Assembly (NCBI GenBank): GCA_002007465.1
Contig: LNAC01000003.1
Coordinates: forward strand, 15,009,322 to 15,073,321
Length of the DNA stretch: 64,000 bases
From: Ailurus styani
Lineage: Eukaryota > Chordata > Mammalia > Carnivora > Ailuridae
Direction of reading: 5' to 3'
The position numbers and the translations under genes were made by a program. Each line of letters opens with the position of its first letter. The stretch's first letter is position 1. Below the pieces are notes generated by a model. It did no database searches. It had not been told where the DNA came from and saw nothing but the letters and a program-made list of their open reading frames with translations. Positions 1 through 12,209 of the stretch are shown piece by piece.

Positions 1-1755
1 GTAATTAACTACATGTTTAACAAAAATCACAATTCTATATTATAAATTTAATATGTTACAAACTATTAGCTAATCATAGTAAACATAAATTGCACTACAC
101 AACCAATAATTTGCTTAGAGAATGCTGGGAGTGAAAGATGATTCTGATTGTTAACATCACTTTAAAAAACTATCCAAGGAAGTTCATAATCTGGCTTCAT
201 TTTCTCATATAGCAAGTGGAAATACTTAAAATTATTCACTAGACTCTAGAAAAGCACTAAGATTTGGGACTTTTTTTTAATAGAACTAACAACTGAGGTA
301 TCTAAATTTAAGAGCTTCATCAAAGACTTTACTTGGGGGGACTCCAGAGAAGTGTTTCTTAATGATGTTAACTTTCTTTTTCTTTGTACCTCTACCTCTA
401 TACTCCCAAGGAATAGCTTTGAAGGGTTAAAGAACTCAGAAAAGAACTAAGACTAAAACTATCTATTTAGAAGTGTGTGTAGAAAGCAGATATATAATGG
501 CCCAGTCGTACTCATCTGTTCTGGCAACAATTGGTGTTTATGTGCTTATTATACATTAGTGTTTATTTAGCCTTTCCTGACAGAGGCAGTTTCTGACCCT
601 CTGTTCTTAACTTGAGTCTTTGTCTAGTGCCAGAAGCTTGAGACTCTGCCTTAGACATTATGGAATAAATTAAAAGTAGGGCCATTTAGATCATTTTGAA
701 TAAATCAACCAGAAATTCAGAGACTTTTAGTTAGGGTAATTATTTCCTATTTAAGTTTTTATACAGTAAAGATTTACTATTCCATCCACCCTTTTCTCCT
801 TCAGGCTAGAGACAACCTCTAGGTGATAAACCAAGAAAGAGTGGGAAGATAGAAAGTATTCTTTTGCATTTTTATATCCCTTTTTCTAATTAAAACAATT
901 AATACATCACTACATGTGTCTAAGTGGTAAAAACTCATTAATAAATTATCACCTGAGTCAACCATTTGAACCTTTGAATTTAGTTACTCATTACTAAAAT
1001 TACAGTTTATTACAGTGATTCTTCTGTGCATACCAGTTGATTTACTATTCTTTTCTAATTTTGAATTAGGGAGCATAACATAATCTTTAAGTTATATAAA
1101 TGGAACGTATTTATTCTTGCCTATCCAATTAAAACTTTGGAAAAGACTTTATGGAAATTTTAATCCCCATTACTTTAAGGAAATTAGAGATGTTTGGGAA
1201 CAAGAATAAGCAATAACAAGAAGATTTTCTATATTTGAGATAGAATATTTTTGTTTTAAAACAGAGATAGAAGCACTAGAAGTGCATCTTCTGTATATAA
1301 TTGGGACATAATTGTTGAATCTTAAAGGGCAAGATCAGGCTCTTAAAGAGAATTACCAACTAAAGTAAAGTGCTGCTTAGGCGTAAGGAAAAAGGCATAA
1401 AAACACAAAAGCAAGTACAGATGGGGCAGGGAGCACACACACTGGAAATAATCTAAGGGCTAAAGGTAGGCACTTCCCTGAAGCAAATACAGAATTAATC
1501 AAAAGACTGACATCTAATTATAGGAAAGTCCTGGGATAACAAATATAGAGGCCTAAGAAAAATAAGAAAATTAACATTTAATCTGAAAGGGTTAAACCTA
1601 GCCATGATTATCTTAGAAATTGAAATGGAAATGTTCCTTCCTGGCTGTAATGAATCAGCCCTAAAGTCTGAAGCTGTTCAGGACCAAGGACAAAGGCAAT
1701 TCAATAGAGCCACATAGATTTTCTCATCTCACTTGTCTGAGAATCATATATAATC
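1..1755. other. AT-rich unique sequence, no feature seen
   Basis: I see no gene, SINE or LINE here. Open frames on both strands are short and carry no recognisable motif. It could hold very old repeats or conserved non-coding elements that cannot be recognised by eye. Confidence 0.6.
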
Positions 1756-1759
1756 ATAT

Positions 1760-1925
1760 AGCTGGAAATGACTTTAGAAATTATCCATCCCAACTTTCTT
1801 TACTTTACAGATAAGAAAACTGAGGCACAAGGTTATTACTAACTTCTCCAGTCACTCTGTTAATAAGGGGTAAAATGCAGTTTAGAATCTAAGTCTGCTT
1901 ATACCTAGTACACTGTTCTCTGAGT
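1760..1925 (-). repeat. MIR SINE relic, antisense
   Basis: The stretch contains the MIR core read in reverse: a tract like 'ttacagataagaaaactgaggcac', followed by a decayed version of the region that normally reads as the previous-column accession and lineage signal in MIR. It is diverged and lacks target duplications, as expected for an insertion predating placental radiation. Boundaries are approximate. Confidence 0.6.
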
Positions 1926-2227
1926 CATACAAATATATAGAATCACATGTACACATATTAAAAAGTAATTTATACTTGGCTTTTGTGTATATATTTTGAG
2001 GTGCATCTGTGTGTGTATGGAGGTTAATATCTAAATGAACAGAGAAACTTCTTTCTAAATAGCCCACTCTAATCACAAATGACCGGATTGACCACAAAAG
2101 ATCACAAATCACAAATTGTTTCAGACCAAAAGTACCCTTCCTAATTTTGGTGTGCTGATTTGGAAATGATCAGAAAAGATCTCCTCAGATTTTTCCTTTG
2201 GTTAACAATACTTTGAATATTTACTTG

Positions 2228-2418
2228 TTGGGGCACTTAGGGGGCTCAGTTGATTAAGCATCTGCCTTTGGCTCAGGTCATGATCCCAGGGTCCTGGGAT
2301 CGAGTCCCACATTGGGCTCCTTGCTCAGCAGAGAGCCTGCTTCTCCCTCTGTCCCTCCCCCAACTCATGCTCTCTCTCTCTCTCAAAGAAATAAAATCTT
2401 TTAAAAAATTTTAAAAAA
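2228..2418 (+). mobile_element. CAN-SINE (caniform type)
   Basis: This is a tRNA-Lys-derived carnivore SINE. It has a tRNA-like head with 'ggctcag...gattaagcatctgcc', the B-box-like 'ggtcatgatcccagggtcc', a CT-rich tract and an AATAAA/A-rich tail. The head reads 'gttgattaagc', not the mustelid 'gtgggttaaagc', so it belongs to the older caniform group. A 7-base duplication (ttacttg) flanks it at 2221-2227 and 2419-2425. Internal Pol III promoter boxes are probably degraded. Confidence 0.93.
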
Positions 2419-2869
2419 TTACTTGCTATTTTGATCTCTTTATCTTCAATATTCTTGTCTGATATCTGAGATCGCTCTGTATTTATCATTTTTGGGTGTT
2501 GATCTATGTTTTTATACTGTTGTTAATTCCAAAATGTAAATAGTTATGTTAACTGCCTTTCTTCTTCTTCTTCTTTTTATTTGAAGGTCTGGTCAGGAAG
2601 AGTTAGAATTTATAAAAATTAAACTATTTTTGATATTTTATGAGAAAAGTTCAATGAAGGTGAAAATCTACCTTTAAGCAGAAATATCATCAGGAATTGG
2701 AGGTTAAGTTAAGTGATAGTATAATATCTAGAGGTTTATTTTATGACCTATACAGTCATTCAAATAGTAAACCAAATTAGAAATTGAAATATCAATCCTA
2801 ATTTGGAAACAATTTTTATATAAGAAAAACTTTGACCTGCCTAGGTAATATTACAATTCTTGATTTAGA

Positions 2870-3020
2870 TTAAAGGTTATGAACTCTGGAGTCTGAATGC
2901 AAATGTTGGCTTGACTCACTCTATAATGTTGGGAATATTTCTTAGTTTCTATCAGTCTCAGTTTCTCTTTTTGAAAAATCAAAATATGCTTTGGATAGCA
3001 TTAAATCACACATGGAGGCA
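2870..3020 (+). repeat. MIR SINE relic
   Basis: The order of motifs matches a sense MIR: a segment like 'ctggagtctgaatgcaaatg', then 'tcagtctcagtttctc' in the core, then a decayed 3' part. It is strongly diverged and its limits are estimates. Confidence 0.5.
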
Positions 3021-3984
3021 TATTAACCCTCCCTGCTGTGAACCTCTATATAACTGAAGAAATCTTATGAAAATGTAGGCTCCAGAGTTCCCGATCACCA
3101 GTCTGTTCAGCTTGAGCCATTGTGATAAACTCCAAGAGCTAGGTGATTCATTCTTATTTTAGACATAGACTTGCCCCAAAAGGAATCTGGTAGAATCTTA
3201 GGGTGTTTTAGACCTACTCTTGCACTAAATATTGGCCAAAAATTTCTACCTTTTTCTCCATGGATCTCTAATTTTTTTTTTTTTTTAATTCTTCAACTCA
3301 TGCTGCCTCATCCTACCTTGCTGTGGGTTTTTGGAAGGGATTTAGCTGTTGAAATGTACCTGACTTTTGACAAAGGAGCTTTCCTTCATTTGGCAAAGGG
3401 TACCATTGCCATCTTTGTCTAGGTTGTTTCTACACATCTGTCAAGCTACTGCAATTTAACCTCACTGACAGTAAAGAGACACTATGTAGAAGTCGCCCCC
3501 CAGTTCACAGACAGATTTTTCCATAGATTATACTAAAATTAAATAAACATTAAAAATTTAAAAATATCCATCATTTTCTTAATGAAGAGGGTCTGGGAAA
3601 ATCAAGCAAAAAAATACTTTAATAAGAAGGAGATATAAATATCTAGTGTATGTCCATAAACACTGATCTTTGTTTCTATGTACCTTGCTCACATATCAAT
3701 TATTATATTGAAAATATTGGGACAAAAACTTTTCGATTTCCCTTGCTAATAGTTTGCATACTTACCTAAACTCATTAGAATTTCCCTGTAGGTCTTAGTT
3801 CTCTTCTTGAACTTCATAGTTGTATTGTTGAAAAGGTTTTTTCCTATATTCAGCCAAAATCTGCTTCCCAGAACTTCAACTCATTGATAATGTTAGCTCA
3901 TTAATAACCTTGAAAGTCTCTAAGTTCTGGGAGTCAATAAAACCAGGGACTAATTATATCATCTCTGGCAATATAAACAATCTA

Positions 3985-4075
3985 GTTGATAGTTTTGAGC
4001 TTTAGTTTCCTTCTCTGTAAAATGGGAATAGCAGGATATGTATTGTGCCTGAATGTGGAATATAATCAGAGTTTT
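3985..4075 (+). repeat. MIR core fragment
   Basis: The segment 'agtttccttctctgtaaaa' followed by 'tgggaatagcagg' is the conserved MIR core in sense orientation. Only the centre of the element is recognisable. Confidence 0.6.
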
Positions 4076-4344
4076 CTACCTGCTAGTTCATTCCACCCAC
4101 TCCTCTTTTTCTGTCCTCAAAAAGTATCTCTTTTCATTGAAGGTGGAAATAGTTGAAAAAATTAATGAACAATATGTCAGTATGTAACAAAGCATTAAAT
4201 TGCCACTATATCTAAATATATATGTTGATTTGTGGGACAGATTGTAGTATGCATGTTGTGCATTTAACTTAGAACTCAATACTTTTCAAAAATGTAATAA
4301 TATTCCTCTGTGATACTTGGATGTTCATTTTTTTTTCTTTCTCT

Positions 4345-5070
4345 GTTTACGGACATGTCTGTTAACTACTCCCACTTTCTCTTCTCCAGATCCAATCAAC
4401 TACCAGATCTTATTGATTACATCCCAGTGTAGCTACAGATTTGACCTCCTATTTTCTCTTCCACTTATTTCTTTAGTTCAGGCCCTTTAACCCTTTCCTG
4501 GACCATGACATTTCATTCCCAACTGGTCAATTTGGCACAAGTTACGCCATTCTTCAGTCCATCCTACAGACGCTAGCTGGCTTAATCTTCCTAAGCAGAA
4601 TTCTGACCAAGAAATTGCCTTGCTCAAATACTCTCAATAATTTCATATTTTTTCATGTTCTTGAATGAAATCCAAGCACCATTTCTTAGAAATTAATATT
4701 GTCTAGATGAAGCTTCACCCTGACCTACTCCTGTCTTACTCTTCACTGCCCTTCTAAACAAACCCTAAGGCTCTGCCAAATGTGACGTTCGTTGCTTTCC
4801 TTTTGGACTTTACAACTCTCATCTTTGAGCAAAGCTTACTTATCATTTTCATATTGTCCTTCCCTCTTTCTAGAATTTTGGCCATCTTTAAATGCTTACA
4901 CCAGGTATTACCTAAATCTCTCTCTTTTATTTGTGCTCCCACAGCTCACTGCAGCCATTTTAAAACATTCATAATCTTTTGCCCTGTGTTTATATGAACA
5001 TGTTTACTCTCCCCAGCTGTATTATAAAATGCTTTAAAGCTGTTGTTACATCCAGCACCTAAGTTAGCCG
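4345..5070 (+). repeat. LINE-2 (L2) fragment, sense
   Basis: A C/T-rich run resembles the 3' part of mammalian L2 in order: actccc-type start, the 'catcctacagacgctagctgg' region, 'ttgctcaaatactctcaataa', 'gaatgaaatccaagcac', 'ctgacctactcctgtcttac' and a final 'ttatatgaacatg...' segment. Short open frames of 60-71 codons on both strands here are chance frames in the repeat. The family call comes from remembered consensus order. The divergence is large. Confidence 0.6.
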
Positions 5071-5371
5071 AGTTTTAATCATATAGATAATACAATATCT
5101 CTTTTGATGACTCAAGAGGTCACTGTGAGTTGGAAGAGCAGAGCTCACTTCATGAAGGGAGACAGTCTTTGAGTTTGGGCAGAAAATTGAAGGGAATACT
5201 TTTCATGACAAAAGTTTGTATAATGGAAGACAATTGCCCTGAGTAAAGATTTGTGTTGCCAGTAAGTTGGAAATAAATTCATGTACCTGCAAAGGTGTCT
5301 TATTGTAGAAAATTTTAAAAAACGGAAGAGTTCAAAAAGGTAAAAGATGGTTAAGTCGAAACATTACATCA

Positions 5372-5515
5372 GAAGTCAGGCCAGTCACAGTTTAAATTCT
5401 GATAGGTTATGAGACTTCATAATAATTATTATGGGCCTCAGTTGCTAATCTGTGAAATTAATAGATAATATTCAATGGTTTCTAGTCTCTTCTAGCTTTA
5501 AAATTTAAATTTCTT
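5372..5515 (+). repeat. MIR SINE relic
   Basis: The order 'agtttaaattctgatag', 'gggcctcagttgctaatctgtgaaat' and a decayed tail fits a sense MIR copy. It is highly diverged. Confidence 0.5.
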
Positions 5516-6079
5516 TAGCCTATGAAGAAATAATGGGCTACATTATGTTTTTGGGCAATTAATGGCATATAAGATCTGTACGTAAGGAAGATAAGAAAAA
5601 GATCAATGTGGATAAAAAACTTTATAAATATAATATTTTAGCTACTTTATTATTTTATATAAGTGAGAATATGTAATAACTTCGTAGACATCTGAAATCA
5701 TATAAATAAATTGTTACAGGTTAGTGAGTGTATAATCTAATTTTTGTCAGTTTATCCTTTACTATTTGAATGTTGAAAATCCTTAATTTAGAACCATAAT
5801 AGTCTGGAGGGGTCACAACTGTTATGCAGACCAACACTCAAATTATCCCAGACAAATGAGGTTCTATCTTTGATTTTAAATACCTCAAGGCAAATGGCAC
5901 AGTCTTTTCCTGGCTCAAATAGATCCAATTACCTCTAATGACCCTGTTACGCTTTATTGAGTGATCCAGGTGCTTTTGCTGAAGACTAGAATAAAATTTT
6001 ATATCATTTTGTGAAAACTCCTGGACAAAATGAATAAAAATTACTGAGAACTTTTCCCACAAAACTTTTTTTTTAAATT

Positions 6080-6640
6080 TAATTTAATGAATATTATTGA
6101 GCACCTACTGTGTGAAAGAGATGTGCTAGGCCGCACTGAGAAGGCAAAGATCAATAAGACAGCGTTTGATATGAGAGAGCTCACACTTTACTAAGATGCA
6201 TAAAACATGCAAAATAGATTGAGCTTCTGAAGGACTGACACATGGCAGGTATTCAGTAAATGACTTGACAAATCAAATAGTGCAGAAGTTAGACTATATG
6301 ATATGTACTAACAGAGAGATACAAAAAGCAGTGGGAACTCAATGTCTTAGGATTATCAGAAAAAGTTTGTCAGGAAAGTTGCATTTGGTCCTTGAAGTTA
6401 TGTTCTTACTAGAAGTAAATGTTGGATGGTCAGCAGCACTATAGATAACAGGAGAGGAAGATTCCAGAAAAAAATAAAAAGGAAGGATATCCTACAGTAA
6501 ATTTTGGAAATAGGCAATGGCTTAGTTTGACTTTTGGATAGGGGAGTAATGAAAATGAATTTAGAAAGGTAAAAGTTTAAAATGTTCTTCTTCATTTTGT
6601 AGGCAATTCGGGAGTCATCGAAGACTTTTAAGTGGGAAGT
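6080..6640 (-). repeat. LINE-2 (L2) 3' part, antisense
   Basis: It begins with 'attattgagcacctactgtgtg', the reverse of the L2 3' terminus, and continues with 'gctaggccgcactgagaagg', a 'gagctcaca' segment and later 'aggagaggaagattcca', in the order expected for antisense L2. The minus-strand open frame of 65 codons inside it is not a gene. Confidence 0.7.
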
Positions 6641-6746
6641 ACTACATAAGACCTTGCTTTCTCTTCTAGCCGCTACACTTTAACATACATAGGGTGATTC
6701 TTCAGTAGCATCCTTAAGGCTTAGAAATTCATGTCCTGAAAACACA

Positions 6747-6779
6747 AAGCAAAACCAAAACCAAAACCAAAACCAAAAA
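6747..6779 (+). repeat. (CAAAAC)n simple repeat
   Basis: Four to five tandem copies of a six-base unit built from C and A form a short microsatellite. Such tracts often arise from A-rich retroposon tails, but no element body is visible immediately upstream. Confidence 0.9.
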
Positions 6780-6843
6780 AATAATTTATCAGCCTTTTCA
6801 TTTCTTACTACTCTGGGCGGCATTGTTAATAATCAAATGGATT

Positions 6844-7053
6844 GGTGGCACCTGGGTGGCTCAGTTGGGTAAGCGTGGGACTCTTGTTTTTGGCTCAGGT
6901 CATGATCTCATGGGTCATGAGATCCAATCAGGGGTGGGGCTCTGTGCTCAACCGGGAGTCAACTAGAAGATTCTCTCCCTCTGCCCCTTCCCCCTACTTA
7001 TGCACGCACACACACACTCTCTCTCTCAAATAAATAATTAAATCTTAAAAAAA
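6844..7053 (+). mobile_element. CAN-SINE (older carnivoran type)
   Basis: Head 'ggcacctgggtggctcagt', then 'ggctcaggtcatgatctca', a CT-rich tract, a short (CA)n and an AATAAA-like A-rich tail. A 13-base target duplication with one mismatch (aatcaaatggatt / aatcaagtggatt) lies at 6831-6843 and 7054-7066, so the ends are firm. The 'gggactcttg' segment marks a subfamily shared across carnivorans. Confidence 0.95.
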
Positions 7054-7066
7054 AATCAAGTGGATT

Positions 7067-7749
7067 TTTTATTGAAGTTCTCATTCAGGCTTGAAAGGGC
7101 TGTACATGGTGATTTTTATGGACATCCTATTATAGTGTATTTGAGTTTCTACTGACATTAGATTTATTACTATTTAAAAAAGAAAACAGTTCTATGTAAC
7201 AGAATTTTATAATAGAACATCATATAAATTATATTAGAACATTTTTTTTCTTCACACACAAGAAGAATGTTAGGATTTCTATTATTGGCCATTTCTTGCC
7301 CTAAATTTATGCTACAAAAAAAATGTTATTTCCAGTTATCAAGAAAGAAAAGTACATTTTCAAAAAACGGCATCTATCATTAAATTATTTAATGTTTCAA
7401 ATGATGGTGGATGTCATATTCATTTGGTTCTGGTAGATACAACCTAAATGCATGCATATGTTAACAATCCAATCACAAGTTAAATTGTGTGATTAACCTA
7501 AATTCTTACTATAAACTGACATAAAATCTGGCTAAAGTTTCAACTTTAAGTTCTTATTACAAGTGGATTTTTTTACCTTACTGATCAAGAGTTCATTCCT
7601 CAAGCTCTACAAATATACTTATGAAATTTAAAGTAATGGGTGCCTATTATAAAATATTATGGGAATATCATGGAATATTTTTGTTCCCAATTTGTCATTC
7701 CTTCCCTGTTAATAGAATTATATACTGAAGCCTTTTGCGAAGTAACTTT
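7067..7749. other. AT-rich unique sequence
   Basis: No repeat or coding signal was recognised. The interval is AT-rich, and stop codons are frequent in all frames. Confidence 0.5.
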
Positions 7750-8167
7750 TTATTATCTACCACCAGGATAGGTAGAGTATATTTACCTACCACACTGATG
7801 TTGGGCTTAGACATGGGACCTGCTTTTACCAGTGGAATGTCAGCAGCTGTAACATGAACAGTGACTTTGAATGTACCCGTGTGCTTAAGCTTGAGCTCTT
7901 GGTCTTCTATCTACCATGAGAGAAATATACCCCAACTAACATCTAGTCCCAGAGTGATGAAGACAGTTGAAGCAGACTTGATTCTAACCTGGAGCCTGGA
8001 GTCAAATCCACCCTGAGTTCGATGAGCCCAGCTGAAATTGGTAGATCTATAGTCAATCCACAGACGGATCAGTGAAAAAAAAAAAAAAAAGGTTTGTTTT
8101 TATAAGTCACAGATTTTGGGAGTTGCTTATTATCCAGCATAAGTATAGCTGTCATTGACTAATACAT
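7750..8167 (+). repeat. MLT1-like (ERVL-MaLR) solo LTR, probable
   Basis: The 3' portion ends 'ataagtcacagattttggg...gactaatac', which matches the familiar MaLR/MLT1 LTR end (aagccac...ttttggg...aactaatac). The 5' part contains 'ggacctgcttttaccagtggaatgt', in line with the MLT1 'ccaatgg(a)' region. A run of 16 A at 8077-8092 interrupts it. The subfamily cannot be named. Confidence 0.5.
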
Positions 8168-8352
8168 GCATTATTTTGTAACATTTTGATAGCTATGTTT
8201 CCTAAATAATGGTAAAATATAAATTGGGTGTTAGGAACATGAGATTTGTTATAATAAGCTAAATGTTAATTAAATATCTCAAAATAAATATGTCTCAGTA
8301 AAGGTAATAAGATTTTGCTAACTAAAAATATATTCTTCTCTGGAAACCATTT

Positions 8353-8559
8353 AAAAAAAATTTATTTGTTTAGTGAGAGAGGGCGCATGAGCAGGGGGAG
8401 GGGCAGAAGGAAAAGGAGAGAGAGAATCCCAAGCAGGCTCCATGTAGAATGCAGAACCAGAAGGGGGCTTGAGCTCATGATCCTGAGATCACCACCCTAA
8501 GATCAAAATCCAAGCCAAAACCAAGACTCAGTCCTTCAACTGACTGAGCCACCCAGGTG
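8353..8559 (-). mobile_element. CAN-SINE (older type), antisense
   Basis: Read on the minus strand it starts 'ggcacctgggtggctcagtc', passes through a diverged middle with 'ctcaggatcatgagctc', a CT-rich tract, and ends in an A-rich tail. A weak 6-base duplication (ccattt) flanks it. Divergence from the consensus is high, so it is one of the older insertions. Confidence 0.9.
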
Positions 8560-10310
8560 CCATTTTTATTCTCATGGGGCTCACAAGAAAGTTGAAACTG
8601 AAAAAAAGATTAGGCTACACAATATTTACATAGGAAAGTGGTAAGTCATTTGAAAGTTTCTACTCTTCAGACTAACATTTTATACATTTCTCCTTCTTAA
8701 ATGAAAGCATAGGATGAAAAATTGCTTATCTATTTAGATCATTCATCACCTGTGTGTTGTAATCTTTTTATAATTTAGTTATTAGGTATCATGATGCAAA
8801 GCATAAATTTCCTTTGTTCTATTGGGGACTTGGGATAGTGGCTGGAAGATGGAACTATATATAAAAATTTTTATAACTTTAAAACTCTATGCAAATATTT
8901 GGCAGGAAAAAGTTCTAATGTTATATGTGGATATACTTAGGAATTATAGACCCAATTGAATAAATTCCTCAATTTTAATGGATGGCCTACACAATTCAAA
9001 TAAACTCATCTAATTATTTCAGCAAGAATATATATGTGAATATGAAGTTATATAATTATAGAAGGAATATTTTCATTTCAGATGTCAAAGACATCTTGTC
9101 AAAAGCCAAGAACTATGAGTAAGTGGATGAAAATACTTTGCTTCATAAACAAGTTGGCCTATTTTACTTTGGCCTACTTTTTTAAAGAGGCAGTTTCCTC
9201 TTATAGGTAAGATAGTAATTGTTGCACAATTAAAATATAATTTTACAATAAAATGGGAAGAAGTAAAAGACATTAGGACCATTTCCTTTCAATGAGACTA
9301 AACCATTTTCTACATATTTATCTATCAGTACATAGTAAACTCATCAAGTAGATGTTTTACTGTTATGCATCTGTAATTCAAATTTCTCAGTTTCAGGAAG
9401 AAATCTTTTGAAAATATTTTGAATAGGTTCTTAGTGAAAGATTTTTGTTTATTAAGATTTCCACTTTAAAGTTGAGGTTATGATACAGAATTGATTTGAT
9501 AAAAGATATATTTAGTTGGTTAATTCTCAGATGGAAAAGGAAATCATTATAGCTAGACATTTCACTTTTAAAAACATATATAGTTTTCTTGGATTTTGAA
9601 CATCATGGTTACTTGTTTTTTCCTTTTGCAAAACCATAATAAGCTTCCTCTAACCATCCTCCAATTAAGCACAGATATTCAGTTTTATAATCAGTTATAC
9701 ATTTTTTTTTAAAGTAAAGCTTTCACTACCTAAAACAATGTAATTAGGGACAAGGAAGATAAACTTAACTAATGAACATAGAGTTGAAAAATAGGATTCT
9801 GAAAAATTAAATGAACTCTTGCTTTGCATGTCAGTGAAAACCTTTTGTTATTTTCTGGCAGGTATTTCGATAGACAGAAGCTTTCCCATGTATTGACAGA
9901 ACTGTGCAAAACCCAATTAGTTCTTCAGCTTTACCAACGTCTGTTCTTTCCTGAGAAGTAATTCCAAACAATTCTTAAGCGAGCAGAAAGTTATACACAT
10001 TATAAAAAGTTCAAGAATACTTTAGCTTAGTTTTATTTTGGGCTTTGTAAAGGCAGACAGAACTGTCACAAACACCAGCTTTAGACAAAATCTATAGCAC
10101 ATTAGGCCTGGTGCTTCACCCACATTAAAAAGATCAGTAATAGCCACTTTAATGGAGAGGAACTGCATGTACAGGAAGTCAGAAGAAGCAGCTGAGAAAT
10201 AAAATATTAGAAACATGTGAATATGGATACATTTCAGATTGCATGTAAATTTGGCATTTAATTTATATAGTTGCTGCATTGTTCTGTATTGTTTCCAGTA
10301 TAATATCATC
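8560..10310. other. AT-rich unique sequence
   Basis: No SINE, LINE or gene is evident. The 95-codon minus-strand open frame at 10022-10309 has no domain, and its lower end meets an L2 relic. I treat it as chance. Confidence 0.5.
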
Positions 10311-10440
10311 TTCTTGACTATGATGTAAACTCCTTGAAGCAGGCTTCATGTTTTTTAGTCTCTCTGTATTCCTTAACACAGAGCCAAGCTTAGTGCTGAA
10401 CACCCAATAAATAATTATCAATAAATTGATTGAGTTCATA
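10311..10440 (+). repeat. LINE-2 (L2) 3' terminus, sense
   Basis: The sequence 'gtaaactccttgaagcagg', 'agagccaagcttagtgctg' and 'caataaataattatcaataaattga' is the usual L2 3' end: 'gcctggcacatag...caataaatatttgttgaa', decayed. Confidence 0.7.
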
Positions 10441-10510
10441 ATTCAAATTTGATAGGACAGTGCAATGTTAGATTGTTCAATTACAAACAATACAGCTGTC
10501 AGGAATTCAA

Positions 10511-10546
10511 GTTGAGGTGACATGAATAGCCTTAGGTCACCTCAAC
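10511..10546. repeat. Perfect 11-bp inverted repeat
   Basis: The arms gttgaggtgac (10511-10521) and gtcacctcaac (10536-10546) are exact reverse complements around a 14-base loop. No transposon termini or terminator context was found. Confidence 0.9.
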
Positions 10547-10954
10547 ACTATTTATTTCTAATTTTAAGGTTGCTCTAACTTAATTGCTACTGACTAAAAT
10601 TTGTAAGACAATTTTCACTCTAGTTAAAAAATATTTCTTTCCATGTAAACATGGTCCGTGTATTTCTTTTGATTATCTTTTCCTCTTCCTTTGGCTTTGT
10701 ACAAAAAGGAAAGGTATGTAAGAATTGCTTTCATCTCTTTCAGACACACATTATAAGCTGATGAAGGGAGAAGACCACCATTTTAATAATCCTTTATCTT
10801 CACCCTTCAACTAAAGTTTGGGAAGAAAGAACTATTGACATTCAATAAAGAATTATGGGAACCCCAGCCTCTCTTCCGCTGATCCCACATAGGAAGGAAG
10901 CGAAGTCAAAGAAAGTCATAATGACACCCAGTTTTCATTACTATGTGACATTTC

Positions 10955-11172
10955 CTTTTCTTTTTTCCAAAAGATTTTACTTTATATATTTATTTGAGAG
11001 AAAGAGAGCAATCAAGAGGGAGAGCACGAGCCTGGGGAGGGGCGGAGGGAGAGGGAGAAGCAGACTCTCCGCCAAACAGTGAGTCTGATGCAGGACTCTG
11101 TCTCAGGACCCTGGGATCATGACCTGAGCTGAAGGCAGGCGCTTCACTGACTGAGTCACCCAGGTGCCCCCT
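10955..11172 (-). mobile_element. CAN-SINE, antisense
   Basis: On the minus strand it runs from 'ggggcacctgggtgactcag' through 'ggatcatgac...' (antisense of the B-box region) to a T-rich end on the plus strand, which is the poly(A) tail. A perfect 14-base duplication (ctatgtgacatttc) lies at 10941-10954 and 11173-11186. The plus-strand 75-codon frame at 10855-11082 enters this element and is not a gene. Confidence 0.97.
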
Positions 11173-11448
11173 CTATGTGACATTTCAGAGTTAGAGGAGA
11201 GAGGTGATACAGAGGGTATTCCTTCTCTCAGACTGAAATCTTACCACAAAGTTCAAACAGGGGTATGGTTATGGAAGCACTATCCTCTCTTCTATGGACC
11301 ACACTGTATTCACAGGAAAATTCTAGTAGACTGTTGACTTTGTGGTTCTATATATTTAAGTGTCATAGCTTTGCTTTAGGCATAAGTAATTAAATTTGAC
11401 AGTAACCCAGTCTGTGTCAGATTATTTCACTGAAGTTGAGTGGGTTTT

Positions 11449-11859
11449 TTTTTTTTTNNNNNNNNNNNNNNNNNNNNNNNNNNNNNNNNNNNNNNNNNNN
11501 NNNNNNNNNNNNNNNNNNNNNNNNNNNNNNNNNNNNNNNNNNNNNNNNNNNNNNNNNNNNNNNNNNNNNNNNNNNNNNNNNNNNNNNNNNNNNNNNNNNN
11601 NNNNNNNNNNNNNNNNNNNNNNNNNNNNNNNNNNNNNNNNNNNNNNNNNNNNNNNNNNNNNNNNNNNNNNNNNNNNNNNNNNNNNNNACACACAGAGAGA
11701 GATTACAAGTAGGCAGAGAGGCAGGCAGAGAGACAGGGAGAGGAGGAAGCAGGCTCCCTGCCGAGCAGAGAGCCCGATGCGGGCCTCGATCCCAGGACGC
11801 TGAGATCATGACCTGAGCCGAAAGCAGAGGCTTTAACCCACTGAGCCACCCAGGCGCCC
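11449..11859 (-). mobile_element. CAN-SINE (mustelid type), antisense, holding an assembly gap
   Basis: The head on the minus strand reads 'gggcgcctgggtggctcag' followed by 'tgggttaaagcc', the mustelid variant with few mutations, so it is young. A perfect 15-base duplication (agttgagtgggtttt) lies at 11434-11448 and 11860-11874. The N block covers the junction between the element's 3' region and its poly(A) tail. Outside the N bases only about 172 bases of head and middle plus a T tract remain, so the true gap may be shorter than drawn or may hold an expanded tail. Confidence 0.95.
11458..11687. other. Assembly gap, 230 N
   Basis: The gap begins inside a T homopolymer (poly(A) tail of an antisense SINE) and ends in 'acacacagagaga'. 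Open frames spanning it (up to 135 codons) are artefacts of reading N as unknown residues. Confidence 0.99.
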
Positions 11860-12209
11860 AGTTGAGTGGGTTTTGAACTCAGCACTCCTCTCCTTGGGTT
11901 CTGTGGCAGGAGCTGCACTCCCTTGTTGAGACAAAGAAGAGGACCTAAGATGTGTTTCTAAGTTGTGAATTATTTTTACACAATCTTGTGATAAGGAGTA
12001 AGATCTTTACAAAAGAAGCAATGGCCTTTATTTAAGGGGACATCTAAGAGTATTACTGGAGAAGAGTTCTTTGGTGATTGTGTTGTTGGTTATTTCCGGC
12101 TCAAATTCAGGGGATATTGCTTTGAGAAAACTACTACTACTAGTCCCTAGACTATTAGTGACATTTTCTGTATCACTGATCATGGAGAAGCTGTCATGAT
12201 TTCAATGTA

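Noticed and set aside
11396..11816. Open frames of 88-135 codons on both strands
   Set aside because: Most of their length is the 230-N gap, and the rest is SINE sequence.
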